NCBI RefSeq assembly: GCF_030811685.1
Contig: NZ_JAUSRF010000001.1
Span: 1-64,000, forward strand
Source of the DNA: Neorhizobium huautlense
GTDB taxonomy: Bacteria; Pseudomonadota; Alphaproteobacteria; Rhizobiales; Rhizobiaceae
Length of the DNA stretch: 64,000 bases
Direction: 5' to 3'
Each line of letters opens with the position of its first letter. The stretch's first letter is position 1. The translations under genes were made by a program, and so were the position numbers. The notes beneath the pieces are model-generated. The model saw nothing but the letters and a program-made list of their open reading frames with translations, ran no database searches and was not told the origin of the DNA. This document shows, one piece after another, positions 45,030-53,381 of the stretch.

Positions 45030-46567
45030 GCGATGCATCCGACGAAGCGCATCCGATCGGCCTGAAAATCCGCAACGGATCCAAAATCTATCCCGGCACG
45101 CAGGCACTGAAAGACGTCGATTTCGACCTTCGAATGGGCGCCGTCAATGTGCTTGTTGGCGAAAACGGCGCCGGCAAATCGACGCTGATGAAGGTGATTG
45201 CCGGCGTCGAACAATTGAACGGCGGCACGATCGAACTCGATGGTGTCGAGGTGACGTTTGCCGACAAATCCGATGCTGCAAAACACGGCGTCGGCATCGT
45301 ATTCCAGGAACTCAACCTGTTTCCCAACCTGACGGTGGCGGAGAACATCTTTGTCGGCCACGAAAAGACACGCGGCGGCATTCATATCGACCGGCGGGCG
45401 CAACGGGCGGCGGCGGCGGCGCTGATGAAGCGACTGGAACAGGATATCGATCCGAACGCACCGCTCGGAAACCTGCGGATCGGCCAGCAGCAGATCGTCG
45501 AGATCGCCAAGGCGCTGGCGGAAAACGCCCGCATCCTGATCCTTGATGAGCCGACCTCGGCGCTTTCCGCGACTGAAGTCGAGGTTCTTTTCAGGGTCAT
45601 CAACGACCTCAAGAAACAGGGTGTCGGCATTGTCTATATCTCGCACCGGCTGGAAGAACTGATCCGCATCGGTGACTACATCACCGTTCTGCGCGATGGC
45701 GCCATTACCGGTTCGCGCTCGATGCAGGGCGTCGATATCCCGTGGATCGTCGCCAACATGATCGGCAGCGCGTCCAAGGATTTTCCGAAAACCGTGGGCC
45801 ACGACATGGGTGGTGAAGTGTTCCGGGTGGAAAACATCTGCCTGCCGAGCCCTGCCGGCGGTTATGCCGTCGATCACATGTCGCTTTCCGTGCGCGAAGG
45901 CGAAATCGTCGGCCTTTACGGGCTGATGGGTGCCGGCCGTTCCGAACTGCTGGAATGCATCATGGCCCAGCATCCCAATTCCTCCGGCCAGCTTTTTATA
46001 AGTGGTAAACCGCTGAAGGAAAGAAGTGTGGCGGGACGCATCCGGCGCGGGCTGGCGCTGATCCCCGAGGATCGCAAGCGCGATGGCCTCGTGCAGATCA
46101 TGACCATCCGCGAGAACCTGACCTTGTCGTCGCTTGCCGATTTTACCCGCGGTTTTCACCTCAGTCTAAAGGCGGAGGCGACAAAGGCAGCGGAATTCGT
46201 CAAGCGCATGGCGATCAAGATCGCCAGCCTCGAACATCCCGTGTCCAGTCTTTCCGGCGGCAACCAGCAGAAGGTGGTGATCGGCAAGGCGCTGATGACA
46301 AGGCCAAAGATCCTTCTGATGGACGAACCGTCGCGTGGCATCGATATCGGCGCCAAGGCGGAAATCTTTCGTACCATGCGCAAGCTCGCCGCAGACGGGC
46401 TCGGCATTCTGTTTGTCACCTCCGATCTGGAAGAGGTTCTGGCCCTTTCCGATCGCATTCTCGTCATGGCGAATGGCCGGCTGACCGGACAGTTTCCGGC
46501 CGGCGCAAGTGCGGCGGACGTCGTTTCTGCGGCAACACCCAATCTCAACAAGGTTGAACTTTCATGA
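45026..46567 (+). CDS. Ribose-type ABC transporter ATP-binding protein (RbsA-like)
   Basis: The 513-aa protein has two fused ABC domains. The first carries Walker A GENGAGKSTLMKV, signature LRIGQQQIVEIAKA and Walker B LILDEPTSALS. The second carries the degenerate Walker A GLMGAGRSELLEC typical of RbsA/MglA and the signature LSGGNQQKVVIGKA. It powers the RbsC-like permease encoded next, with ATGA overlaps on both sides. No unusual features in the catalytic motifs. Confidence 0.94.
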   Translation: MSDASDEAHPIGLKIRNGSKIYPGTQALKDVDFDLRMGAVNVLVGENGAGKSTLMKVIAGVEQLNGGTIELDGVEVTFADKSDAAKHGVGIVFQELNLFPNLTVAENIFVGHEKTRGGIHIDRRAQRAAAAALMKRLEQDIDPNAPLGNLRIGQQQIVEIAKALAENARILILDEPTSALSATEVEVLFRVINDLKKQGVGIVYISHRLEELIRIGDYITVLRDGAITGSRSMQGVDIPWIVANMIGSASKDFPKTVGHDMGGEVFRVENICLPSPAGGYAVDHMSLSVREGEIVGLYGLMGAGRSELLECIMAQHPNSSGQLFISGKPLKERSVAGRIRRGLALIPEDRKRDGLVQIMTIRENLTLSSLADFTRGFHLSLKAEATKAAEFVKRMAIKIASLEHPVSSLSGGNQQKVVIGKALMTRPKILLMDEPSRGIDIGAKAEIFRTMRKLAADGLGILFVTSDLEEVLALSDRILVMANGRLTGQFPAGASAADVVSAATPNLNKVELS

Positions 46568-47646
46568 GCAGCACCGACGCCGCAGGCAACGTCAAGACCG
46601 TCATCGGAGGACATCGCTCCCGCACATCGGCGCTGTTGCTGCTTTTGCATATGCGCACTTTCGTGGCGCTGATCCTCGTTTTCACCTTTTTCGCCATCGC
46701 CGCCCCGAATTTTCTGACGATGGGCAATATGCTGATCATTTCCAAGCATGTGGCGCTGAACGCGCTGCTTGCGATCGGCATGACCTTTGTCATCATCGCC
46801 GGCGGCATCGATCTGTCGGTCGGCTCGATCGTCGGGCTGTGCGCCATGGTAGCGGGTTATCTGGTGCTTTACGGCATCGATCTCGGTTTTCTCGGCCTCG
46901 CCTACAGCATCCAGTTCAACACGATCGAGATCTGCATGATCGTGCTGGTGGTGGGTATCTTCATAGGCTGGATAAACGGGCTGCTGATTACCAAGCTGAA
47001 TGTCGCGCCCTTCATCGCGACGCTCGGCACGCTTTATGTCGCGCGCGGTGCAGCCCTTCTGTTTTCCGAGGGGCGAACCTTTCCCAATCTTGCCGGCAAC
47101 CCGGAATACGGCTCGGACACGTTTCGCATCATCGGCTCCGGCACGCTTCTCGGCCTGCCGGTATCGGTGTGGATCATGGTCGCGGTGGCATTGATTGCGG
47201 CCTATCTCGCCACACGGACACCGCTTGGCCGGCACATCTACGCCGTTGGCGGCAATGAGCGGGGGGCCGCCCTTTCCGGCGTGCGTGTCGATCGCATCAA
47301 ACTGTTTGTCTACATGTTTTCCGGTCTTTGCGCCGCGTTCGTCGGTCTGATCATCTCGTCGCAGCTGCAGGCAAGCCACCCGGCGACGGGTGAAACATTC
47401 GAGCTCAACGCCATCGCTGCGGCCGTTCTCGGCGGCACGTCGATGTCGGGCGGTCGAGGCCGCATAGCCGGCACGATCGTCGGTGCCTTCGTCATCGGCA
47501 TCCTGGCCGACGGCCTGATCATGATGGGCGTCTCGTCCTTCTGGCAGACCGTGATCAAGGGCCTCGTCATCATCGCCGCCGTCGTGGTCGATCAGGTTCA
47601 GCAGAAACTGCAGGCCCGCGTCGTGCTGCAGCAGAACGCCAACTGA
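46564..47646 (+). CDS. Ribose-type ABC transporter permease (RbsC-like)
   Basis: The 360-aa permease of the BPD_transp_2 family has eight to ten hydrophobic segments. Family motifs are IAGGIDLSVGSIVGL (about 78), LNVAPFIATLGTLYVARG (about 145) and ELNAIAAAVLGGTSMSGGRG (about 280). It forms the homodimeric channel for the imported sugar. The start overlaps the RbsA-like stop by four bases. About 90 bp downstream lies the deoR-type gene with its own operator. Confidence 0.93.
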   Translation: MSSTDAAGNVKTVIGGHRSRTSALLLLLHMRTFVALILVFTFFAIAAPNFLTMGNMLIISKHVALNALLAIGMTFVIIAGGIDLSVGSIVGLCAMVAGYLVLYGIDLGFLGLAYSIQFNTIEICMIVLVVGIFIGWINGLLITKLNVAPFIATLGTLYVARGAALLFSEGRTFPNLAGNPEYGSDTFRIIGSGTLLGLPVSVWIMVAVALIAAYLATRTPLGRHIYAVGGNERGAALSGVRVDRIKLFVYMFSGLCAAFVGLIISSQLQASHPATGETFELNAIAAAVLGGTSMSGGRGRIAGTIVGAFVIGILADGLIMMGVSSFWQTVIKGLVIIAAVVVDQVQQKLQARVVLQQNAN

Positions 47647-47690
47647 GCATTTGATGACACGAACCGATGCTTGTAAGACGTGAAGCAGAG

Positions 47691-47711
47691 TCGATCACTT
47701 TCGATTGATTG
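47691..47711 (+). promoter_or_regulatory. DeoR-like operator, site C (autoregulation)
   Basis: TCGATCACTTTCGATTG lies 27-47 bp upstream of the deoR-type start and repeats the core of site B (ATCGATCACTTTCGATTAT, minus strand) almost exactly. Its position suggests an internal, autoregulated promoter for the regulator. Confidence 0.65.
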
Positions 47712-47737
47712 CGAATTCCGAGTTCAGGCAGGACCAG

Positions 47738-48547
47738 ATGGAAGCAAAAGACGAGCAAGATGCGTCGGAATCGATGGTCGGACTTCTGTCCGAACCGAGA
47801 CGCCGCCGCATTCTCGAATGGCTTCAGGAAGAAGGGTCGGCGCGCGTCAGGGAACTGGCCGGTGCCTTCCGGGTATCGGAAGCCACCATCCGCCAGGATC
47901 TCGAAAGACTGGAAAACGACGGCTTCATCACCCGCGAGCATGGCGGCGCCTATCTGAACAGCATTGCCCCCCAGACCGGAACCATGACACTCCACCATCA
48001 GGAGAACATGGACAAAAAGCGTCGGATCGGCGCGCTGGCGGCAAGCCTCGTCAAGGATGGAGAAACGCTGATCCTCGACGCCGGCACGACGACGACCGAA
48101 ATCGCCACAAGGCTGACCAGCCGTCGTGACCTGACGCTGATCACCAATGCGCTCAATATCGCGATCATTCTCGGATCGGTGCCGAGCTTTGCCGTTCATA
48201 TGCCGGGCGGCCAGTTCAAGTCACCGACGCTGTCGCTTTCCGGTGACAAGTCGGTCGAATATTTTCGCAACATCTTTGCCGGGAAACTGTTCCTCGCCAC
48301 CGCCGGCGTGGCGCTCGATGCCGGCCTGACCTATCCGAGCTTCGCCGACCTGCAACTGAAGGAAGCGATGATCAAGGCGGCGGCGCATGTCTATCTCGTC
48401 GCCGACAGCACCAAGATCAACCGCTCGTCCTTCACTCGCCTCGGCTCGCTGGACGTGATCCATTCCTTCATCACCGATGACGGGATTTCCGACCGCGATG
48501 CCAAAGAGTTCGAAAAACGCGGCATCGAACTGCTGATCGCGAAATAG
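47738..48547 (+). CDS. DeoR/GlpR-family transcriptional regulator
   Basis: The 269-aa repressor has an N-terminal DeoR helix-turn-helix (RRRRILEWLQEEGSARVREL, then FRVSEATIRQDLERLENDGF) and a C-terminal DeoRC sugar-phosphate sensor (LILDAGTTTTEIA, LITNALNIAIIL, AHVYLVADSTKINRSSF). These proteins usually respond to a phosphorylated sugar. The ATG at 47738 follows AGGA by five bases; a frame extension to an ATT codon upstream is unlikely. It ends the ribose-type operon, and three matching operators mark its probable targets: the isomerase, the transporter operon and itself. Confidence 0.92.
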   Translation: MEAKDEQDASESMVGLLSEPRRRRILEWLQEEGSARVRELAGAFRVSEATIRQDLERLENDGFITREHGGAYLNSIAPQTGTMTLHHQENMDKKRRIGALAASLVKDGETLILDAGTTTTEIATRLTSRRDLTLITNALNIAIILGSVPSFAVHMPGGQFKSPTLSLSGDKSVEYFRNIFAGKLFLATAGVALDAGLTYPSFADLQLKEAMIKAAAHVYLVADSTKINRSSFTRLGSLDVIHSFITDDGISDRDAKEFEKRGIELLIAK

Positions 48548-48861
48548 CGTAACCTGCGCCGCAACCGGACCTTCGACTCTCTCACTTTGCGCAACGACGG
48601 TGCGGCCCGCAAAAGCCCTCCCCAGAAAATCAACCGTCTTCAGCGCCGGGTCCGCCCCGCATGACACGTCAGGTGCATGGCGCCGATCGCGGCCGGTTTC
48701 TTTGCAGGCATCCTGCGGTTTTCCGTTATTTTATTTACGCGCGACTTCAAAAATATTGACGCGCGTAAATTTTAGGACATATGTATGCATATCCGCCGGT
48801 CAGAGGAGGCCCGCCGGCCGGATGTGTGCTCATAAGGCCTTGATCGACGGGGAGGAATAAA
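48548..48861. other. Intergenic region upstream of the second ribose-type operon
   Basis: About 310 bp without a gene. It holds an AT-rich promoter-like block (48720-48790) with two LacI-type palindromes (separate entry) and a GGGAGGAATAAA ribosome site just before the next ATG. Confidence 0.6.
48734..48769 (+). promoter_or_regulatory. Paired LacI-type operators
   Basis: TTTACGCGCGACTT (48734-48747) and TTGACGCGCGTAAA (48756-48769) are two imperfect copies of a palindrome TTTACGCGCGTAAA, with centres 22 bp apart, i.e. about two helical turns. They lie 93-128 bp before the binding-protein start. The LacI regulator at the end of the cluster is the likely ligand; I see no such site in front of that gene itself. 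Confidence 0.65.
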
Positions 48862-49755
48862 ATGACCCTCAAGAATTTCGCAAAGACGCTGCTGGTTTCC
48901 GCCAGCCTTTCGCTTGCCGCCGTTGCGGCTCATGCCGAAGGCATCGGCGCTTCGCTGCTCACCCAGCAGCATCCTTTCTATAACGAGCTTGCCAAGGCGA
49001 TCACCGCTGAAGCCAAGGCCAAGAACGTGTCGGTCGAAATCTCGATCGCCAACCAGGACCTCAACAAGCAGCTCGCCGATATCGAAGACTTCATCGTCAA
49101 GGGCGTCGACGTCATCATCATGTCGCCGGTCGACAGCAAGGGCGCACTCGCAGCCGTTGCCCGCGCGGAAGCCGCAGGCATCAAGGTCATTACGGTAGAC
49201 GTCCCGGTCGAAGGCGCCAAGGTCGCCTCCTATATCGGCACCGACAACTATGCCGGTGGTGTGAAGGCTGGGGAACTGATGGCCGAACAGTTGGGCGGCA
49301 AGGGCGAAGTCGCGATCATCGACTACCCGCTGGTGCAGTCGGTGGTGAACCGCGTCAACGGCTTCAAGGAAGCCATTGCCAAGCACCCGGACATCAAGAT
49401 CGTGTCGATCCAGACCGGTATTACCCGCGCCGAAGCGCTGGCCGTTGCCCAGAACATGCTGCAGGCCAACCCGGAAATCACCGGCATCTTCGGTTTCGGT
49501 GACGATGCGGCTCTCGCTGCCGCCGTTGCCGTCAAGTCTTCCGGCCTGACCGGCAAGGTCAAGGTCATCGGCTTCGACGGCATGCCGGAAGCCATCAAGG
49601 CAGTTGATGCCGATCCGGATTTCGTCGGCGTCATCCAGCAGTTCCCGGACCAGATGGGCAAGCTCGCCGTCGAAACCGCGATCAAGCTGAAGGCGGGCGA
49701 GGAAGTTCCGGCTGAACAGCCGATCGTGCCCGGCGTTTACACCAAGAAGCAGTAA
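48862..49755 (+). CDS. Ribose-type periplasmic binding protein (tagatose/polyol cluster)
   Basis: The 297-aa class-I periplasmic binding protein has its signal peptide cleaved after AHA (about residue 24). The mature start EGIGASLLTQQHPFYNELAK lacks the canonical first strand of RbsB, a small variation. Motifs include IIMSPVDSKGALAAVARAEA, IGTDNYAGGVKAGELMAEQL and GIFGFGDDAALAAAVAV. Strong GGAGGAATAAA ribosome site. By its kinase/epimerase neighbours the ligand is probably D-tagatose, D-altritol or galactitol (inference based on the Agrobacterium pathway). Two perfect hairpins follow its stop. Confidence 0.92.
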   Translation: MTLKNFAKTLLVSASLSLAAVAAHAEGIGASLLTQQHPFYNELAKAITAEAKAKNVSVEISIANQDLNKQLADIEDFIVKGVDVIIMSPVDSKGALAAVARAEAAGIKVITVDVPVEGAKVASYIGTDNYAGGVKAGELMAEQLGGKGEVAIIDYPLVQSVVNRVNGFKEAIAKHPDIKIVSIQTGITRAEALAVAQNMLQANPEITGIFGFGDDAALAAAVAVKSSGLTGKVKVIGFDGMPEAIKAVDADPDFVGVIQQFPDQMGKLAVETAIKLKAGEEVPAEQPIVPGVYTKKQ

Positions 49756-49779
49756 GCCCTCCCAGGACGCTCTGCGCAT

Positions 49780-49844
49780 GAGGCAGTCTCCGCGTGGAGA
49801 CTGCCTCCCTCCGGTGGTCCGCTTACCCCAGCGCGGACCACCGG
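49780..49844 (+). other. Two tandem perfect hairpins after the binding-protein gene
   Basis: GAGGCAGTCTCC-GCGT-GGAGACTGCCTC (12-bp stem, 49780-49807) and CCGGTGGTCCGC-N10-GCGGACCACCGG (12-bp stem, 49811-49844) are separated by three bases in the 184-bp gap before the ATPase gene. No T-run follows. They would favour high binding-protein expression over the rest of the operon. Confidence 0.7.
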
Positions 49845-49939
49845 AAATCTGCAGGTCTTTCGAAGCTCTGCATGATCAGGAATAGGGAGCCGCTTCCGGC
49901 GCGATGATCGCGCGAGGCGCTCGTAGATAAGGTGACGCC

Positions 49940-51457
49940 ATGGCAATTTCAGGCGACAAGGTGATCCTCGAAATCAGGGACATGTCGAAGGAATTCGGCG
50001 CGGTCAAAGCGCTGAAGACCATGCAGCTTTCGGTTAGGCCGGGACGTGTTCACACGATCCTCGGCGAAAACGGCGCAGGCAAATCGACGCTGATGAAGAT
50101 TCTCGCCGGCGTTTATCAGCCGACGACGGGATCGATCGTGCTTGATGGCCAGCCTTATGCGCCCAGCAACCCGCAGGATGCCGCTAGGGCCGGCCTCACC
50201 ATCGTGTTTCAGGAACTCAGCCTCTGCAACAACATGACCGTTGCGGAAAACATTCTGGCGACCCGCGAACCGTCGCGCGGCGGTTTCATCAATGACAAAG
50301 CTCTTGTTCGTAAAGCCGCCGAACTGGTGAAGGAACTCGGCCTTCCGGTTTCCGTCACCGATCAGGTCGGTGATTTGTCGATTGCGCAGCGCCAGCTGGT
50401 CGAGATCGCCAAGGGGCTGAGCATCGACGCCAAGGTCGTCATTCTCGATGAGCCGACTTCGTCGCTCAGCGACAGCGAAGCCGAAATCCTGTTTGAGATC
50501 ATCGGCCGCCTGAAAGAAAAGGGCGTCGCCATCATCTACATTTCTCACCGCATGGAAGAGATCATGCGGTTGAGCGACGACATTACCGTCGTGCGTGACG
50601 GCAGCTATATCACCACGCGCGACAAGACCGAGGTGACCATCGCCGAACTGATCGCGCTGATGGTCGGCCGCGACATGAACGAGATCTATCCGCCACGTGA
50701 CGTGGCTGCCCCGGCCAGCACGGAAAAGCCGGTTCTCGCCGTCAACGGTTTGTCGCGCAGCGAAGAGTTCGAAAACGTCTCCTTCGATATCCGCCCCGGT
50801 GAAATTCTGGGCTTTTTCGGCCTGATCGGCTCCGGCCGTTCGGAGGTGATGAACACGCTGTTCGGCATGGCCCACGCTTCCGCCGGCACGGTTGCCATCG
50901 ACGGCGCACAAGTCAAAATCACCTCGCCCGTCGAGGCCATCGAGCGCCGCATCGGCTTCGTCACGGAGAACCGCAAGGAAGAGGGCCTCGTTCTCAGCCA
51001 CAGCGTCGAGAGCAATATTTCCATGGTGGCGCTGGACGGGTTTTCGAGCCTGTTCGGTTTCCTCAAGCGCAAGCGCGAACGCGATGCCGCCAAGGCTGAA
51101 GTCGCGCGCCTTTCCATCAAGACCGCTTCGCTCGACACCATTGCCGGCTCGCTGTCGGGCGGTAACCAGCAAAAAATCGTGCTGGCCAAATGGCTGCTCA
51201 CAAAGCCAAAGATCCTCATCCTCGATGAGCCCACACGTGGCGTCGATGTCGGCGCCAAATTCGAAATCTACAAGATCATCCGCCAGCTGGCGGCGGAAGG
51301 CACGGCAATCCTGCTCGTGTCCTCCGAACTTCCGGAAGTCATCGGCATGAGCGACCGCGTCGTCGTCATGAGCGAGGGCAAGGTCACGGCGATTGCCGAC
51401 CCTGACCAGATGACACCGGAGAAGATCATGCACTTTGCCACGGGATTTGCATCATGA
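49940..51457 (+). CDS. Ribose-type ABC transporter ATP-binding protein
   Basis: The 505-aa tandem ABC ATPase has Walker A GENGAGKSTLMKI in the first half with LSIAQRQLVEIAKGL and VILDEPTSSLSD. The second half has the degenerate GLIGSGRSEVMNT, with LSGGNQQKIVLAKWL and LILDEPTRGVDVG. It energises the permease encoded next, which it overlaps by four bases. AAGGTG lies five bases before the ATG. It is a paralogue of the ATPase at 45 kb, not a recent duplicate. Confidence 0.94.
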   Translation: MAISGDKVILEIRDMSKEFGAVKALKTMQLSVRPGRVHTILGENGAGKSTLMKILAGVYQPTTGSIVLDGQPYAPSNPQDAARAGLTIVFQELSLCNNMTVAENILATREPSRGGFINDKALVRKAAELVKELGLPVSVTDQVGDLSIAQRQLVEIAKGLSIDAKVVILDEPTSSLSDSEAEILFEIIGRLKEKGVAIIYISHRMEEIMRLSDDITVVRDGSYITTRDKTEVTIAELIALMVGRDMNEIYPPRDVAAPASTEKPVLAVNGLSRSEEFENVSFDIRPGEILGFFGLIGSGRSEVMNTLFGMAHASAGTVAIDGAQVKITSPVEAIERRIGFVTENRKEEGLVLSHSVESNISMVALDGFSSLFGFLKRKRERDAAKAEVARLSIKTASLDTIAGSLSGGNQQKIVLAKWLLTKPKILILDEPTRGVDVGAKFEIYKIIRQLAAEGTAILLVSSELPEVIGMSDRVVVMSEGKVTAIADPDQMTPEKIMHFATGFAS

Positions 51458-52416
51458 GTGACAAGAGCGCAGCCAGCGCCGCCTTCAAACAGGTCATGAA
51501 ACAGTATGGCGGTATCTTTTTATCGCTCATCGTTCTGTGCGTGATTTTTTCCGTCACCAACGGCCGCTTCATGTCGGTGGCCAACTTTCTGAACATCCTG
51601 CAGCAGGTGTCGGTCATCGCCATTGCCGCCTTCGGCATGACCTGGGTCATTCTGCTCGGTGAAATCGACCTTTCGATCGGCTCGATCATTGCGGTTGCCG
51701 GCATGGTCGGCGCGCAGTGTTTTGCCTTCGGCATGAGTTTCGTGCCGGCGCTGATCCTGACGATTGCGGCAGGTGCCCTGCTCGGCCTCGCCAACGGCGT
51801 GCTGACGGCGAAATTCCTGTTGCCGTCCTTTATCGTCACGGTCGCGACCATGGGCATCTATCGCGGCATGGTCAGCCTGCCGACAAACGGTGCGCCGGCG
51901 ATGATCATGGAACCGAGCTGGACCGCCATCGGCACCCAGAGCTTTATCGGCATCCCGATCGTCATCTGGGTCGTGGCAGTGCTCTTCCTGTTCAACCATA
52001 TCCTCTTGAGCAAGACCAAATTCGGCCGCCGCGCTTACCTGACCGGCGGCAACCGCGAGGCAGCACTTTATTCCGGCATCAAGGTCGATCGCCTGAAGAT
52101 CATCATCTTCATGATCTCCGGCGTGATGGCGGCGATCAGCGGCGTGCTCCTCTCCTCGCGCCTGTTTTCCGCCCAGACCAATGCCGGCATGAGCTATGAA
52201 CTGGATGCGATTGCCGCAGCCGTTCTCGGCGGCACCAGTTTGGCCGGCGGCGTCGGCACCATGATCGGCACGCTGATCGGCGCTTTGATCATCGGCGTTC
52301 TCAACAACGGCATGAACATGCTGTCGGTGCCTTATTTCTACCAGCTCATCGTCAAGGGCCTCGTCATTCTGGTCGCCGTCTATCTCGATGTGCGCTCGAA
52401 ACGAGCCAAGCAGTAA
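51454..52416 (+). CDS. Ribose-type ABC transporter permease
   Basis: The 320-aa BPD_transp_2 permease has eight or more hydrophobic segments and family motifs ILLGEIDLSIGSIIAVAGM, LLPSFIVTVATMGIYRG and YELDAIAAAVLGGTSLAGG. It completes the second ribose-type importer with the binding protein and ATPase upstream. The kinase gene follows after 19 bp. Confidence 0.93.
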   Translation: MSDKSAASAAFKQVMKQYGGIFLSLIVLCVIFSVTNGRFMSVANFLNILQQVSVIAIAAFGMTWVILLGEIDLSIGSIIAVAGMVGAQCFAFGMSFVPALILTIAAGALLGLANGVLTAKFLLPSFIVTVATMGIYRGMVSLPTNGAPAMIMEPSWTAIGTQSFIGIPIVIWVVAVLFLFNHILLSKTKFGRRAYLTGGNREAALYSGIKVDRLKIIIFMISGVMAAISGVLLSSRLFSAQTNAGMSYELDAIAAAVLGGTSLAGGVGTMIGTLIGALIIGVLNNGMNMLSVPYFYQLIVKGLVILVAVYLDVRSKRAKQ

Positions 52417-52435
52417 TCAGTAGAGCAAGAAGCCC

Positions 52436-53380
52436 ATGTCGAAAATTCTCACCATCGGCGAAATCCTGGTCGAAATCGTCGCCACCAATCGCGGCAACGG
52501 CTTTCGTGAAGCCGTGCCGTTGATCGGCCCGTTTCCTTCGGGCGCACCGGCCATTTTCATCGATCAGGTCGGCAAGCTCGGTCAGGAATGCGCCATCATC
52601 TCGCGCGTCGGCGATGACGATTTCGGCTGGGTCAATATCAACCGCCTCACCGAAGATGGCGTCGATGTCTCCGGCATCGAAGTGCTGCCCATGGGCACAA
52701 CCGGCAGCGCCTTCGTGCGTTACCGGGAGGATGGCGGCCGCAACTTCGTTTTCAACATCCGCAACAGCGCCTGCGGCGAGATTGCACTGTCGGACAAGAC
52801 GCTCGCACTCATCGACACCTGCACGCATATGCATGTCATGGGCACAGCGCTCTACGCGCCAAGCGTCGTCACCAGCATTTTGACTGCCGTCGAACGCATC
52901 AAGGCGGCCGGTGGCACCGTTTCCTTCGATCCGAACCTGCGCCCCGAAATTCTCGACAGCCCCGGCATGCGCGAAGCGCTGCAGACGGTTCTGTCCAAGA
53001 CCGACCTGTTCATGCCGAGCGGCGAGGAACTGTTCCTGTTCGCCGAGGCGAAGACGGAAAAGGAAGCCGTCGCCGAACTCTTGGCCAAAGGCATCAAGGC
53101 CATCGTCGTCAAGCGCGGCGACAAGGGCGCCAGCTATTTCGACAGGGACACTCAGGTCGATCTCGACAGTTACAAGGTCGAGGAAATCGACCCGACCGGT
53201 GCGGGCGACTGTTTTGGCGCAACCTTCGTCACCTTCTGGCTGAAGGGCATGCACCCGGCCGAAGTGCTGCGATATGCCAATGCCTCGGGTGCCCGCGCCG
53301 TCACCAAAGCCGGTCCGATGGAAGGTGCCTCCACCCGCGCCGAACTCGACGCACTCATTCAAGCGCAAGGAAATGCCTGA
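52436..53380 (+). CDS. PfkB-family sugar kinase, probable D-tagatose kinase
   Basis: The 314-aa ribokinase/PfkB-family kinase has an N-terminal GEILVEIVAT with an unusual insertion, the substrate-lid region, DPNLRPEILDS (about 163) and the ATP/anion-hole motif DPTGAGDCFGATF with catalytic Asp (about 260). In Agrobacterium a PF00294 kinase next to a PF08013 protein phosphorylates D-tagatose to D-tagatose 6-phosphate; the same pairing here supports that role. It is cotranscribed with the transporter and followed directly by the epimerase gene. 2-keto-3-deoxygluconate or fructose kinase activity is the alternative by family alone. Confidence 0.88.
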   Translation: MSKILTIGEILVEIVATNRGNGFREAVPLIGPFPSGAPAIFIDQVGKLGQECAIISRVGDDDFGWVNINRLTEDGVDVSGIEVLPMGTTGSAFVRYREDGGRNFVFNIRNSACGEIALSDKTLALIDTCTHMHVMGTALYAPSVVTSILTAVERIKAAGGTVSFDPNLRPEILDSPGMREALQTVLSKTDLFMPSGEELFLFAEAKTEKEAVAELLAKGIKAIVVKRGDKGASYFDRDTQVDLDSYKVEEIDPTGAGDCFGATFVTFWLKGMHPAEVLRYANASGARAVTKAGPMEGASTRAELDALIQAQGNA

Positions 53381-53381
53381 C

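Noticed and set aside
44831..46159. 442-codon minus-strand frame opposite the RbsA-like gene, and a similar one at 49949-51433
   Set aside because: Both are complementary shadows of well-supported ABC ATPase genes; the same kind of shadow appears opposite both paralogues.
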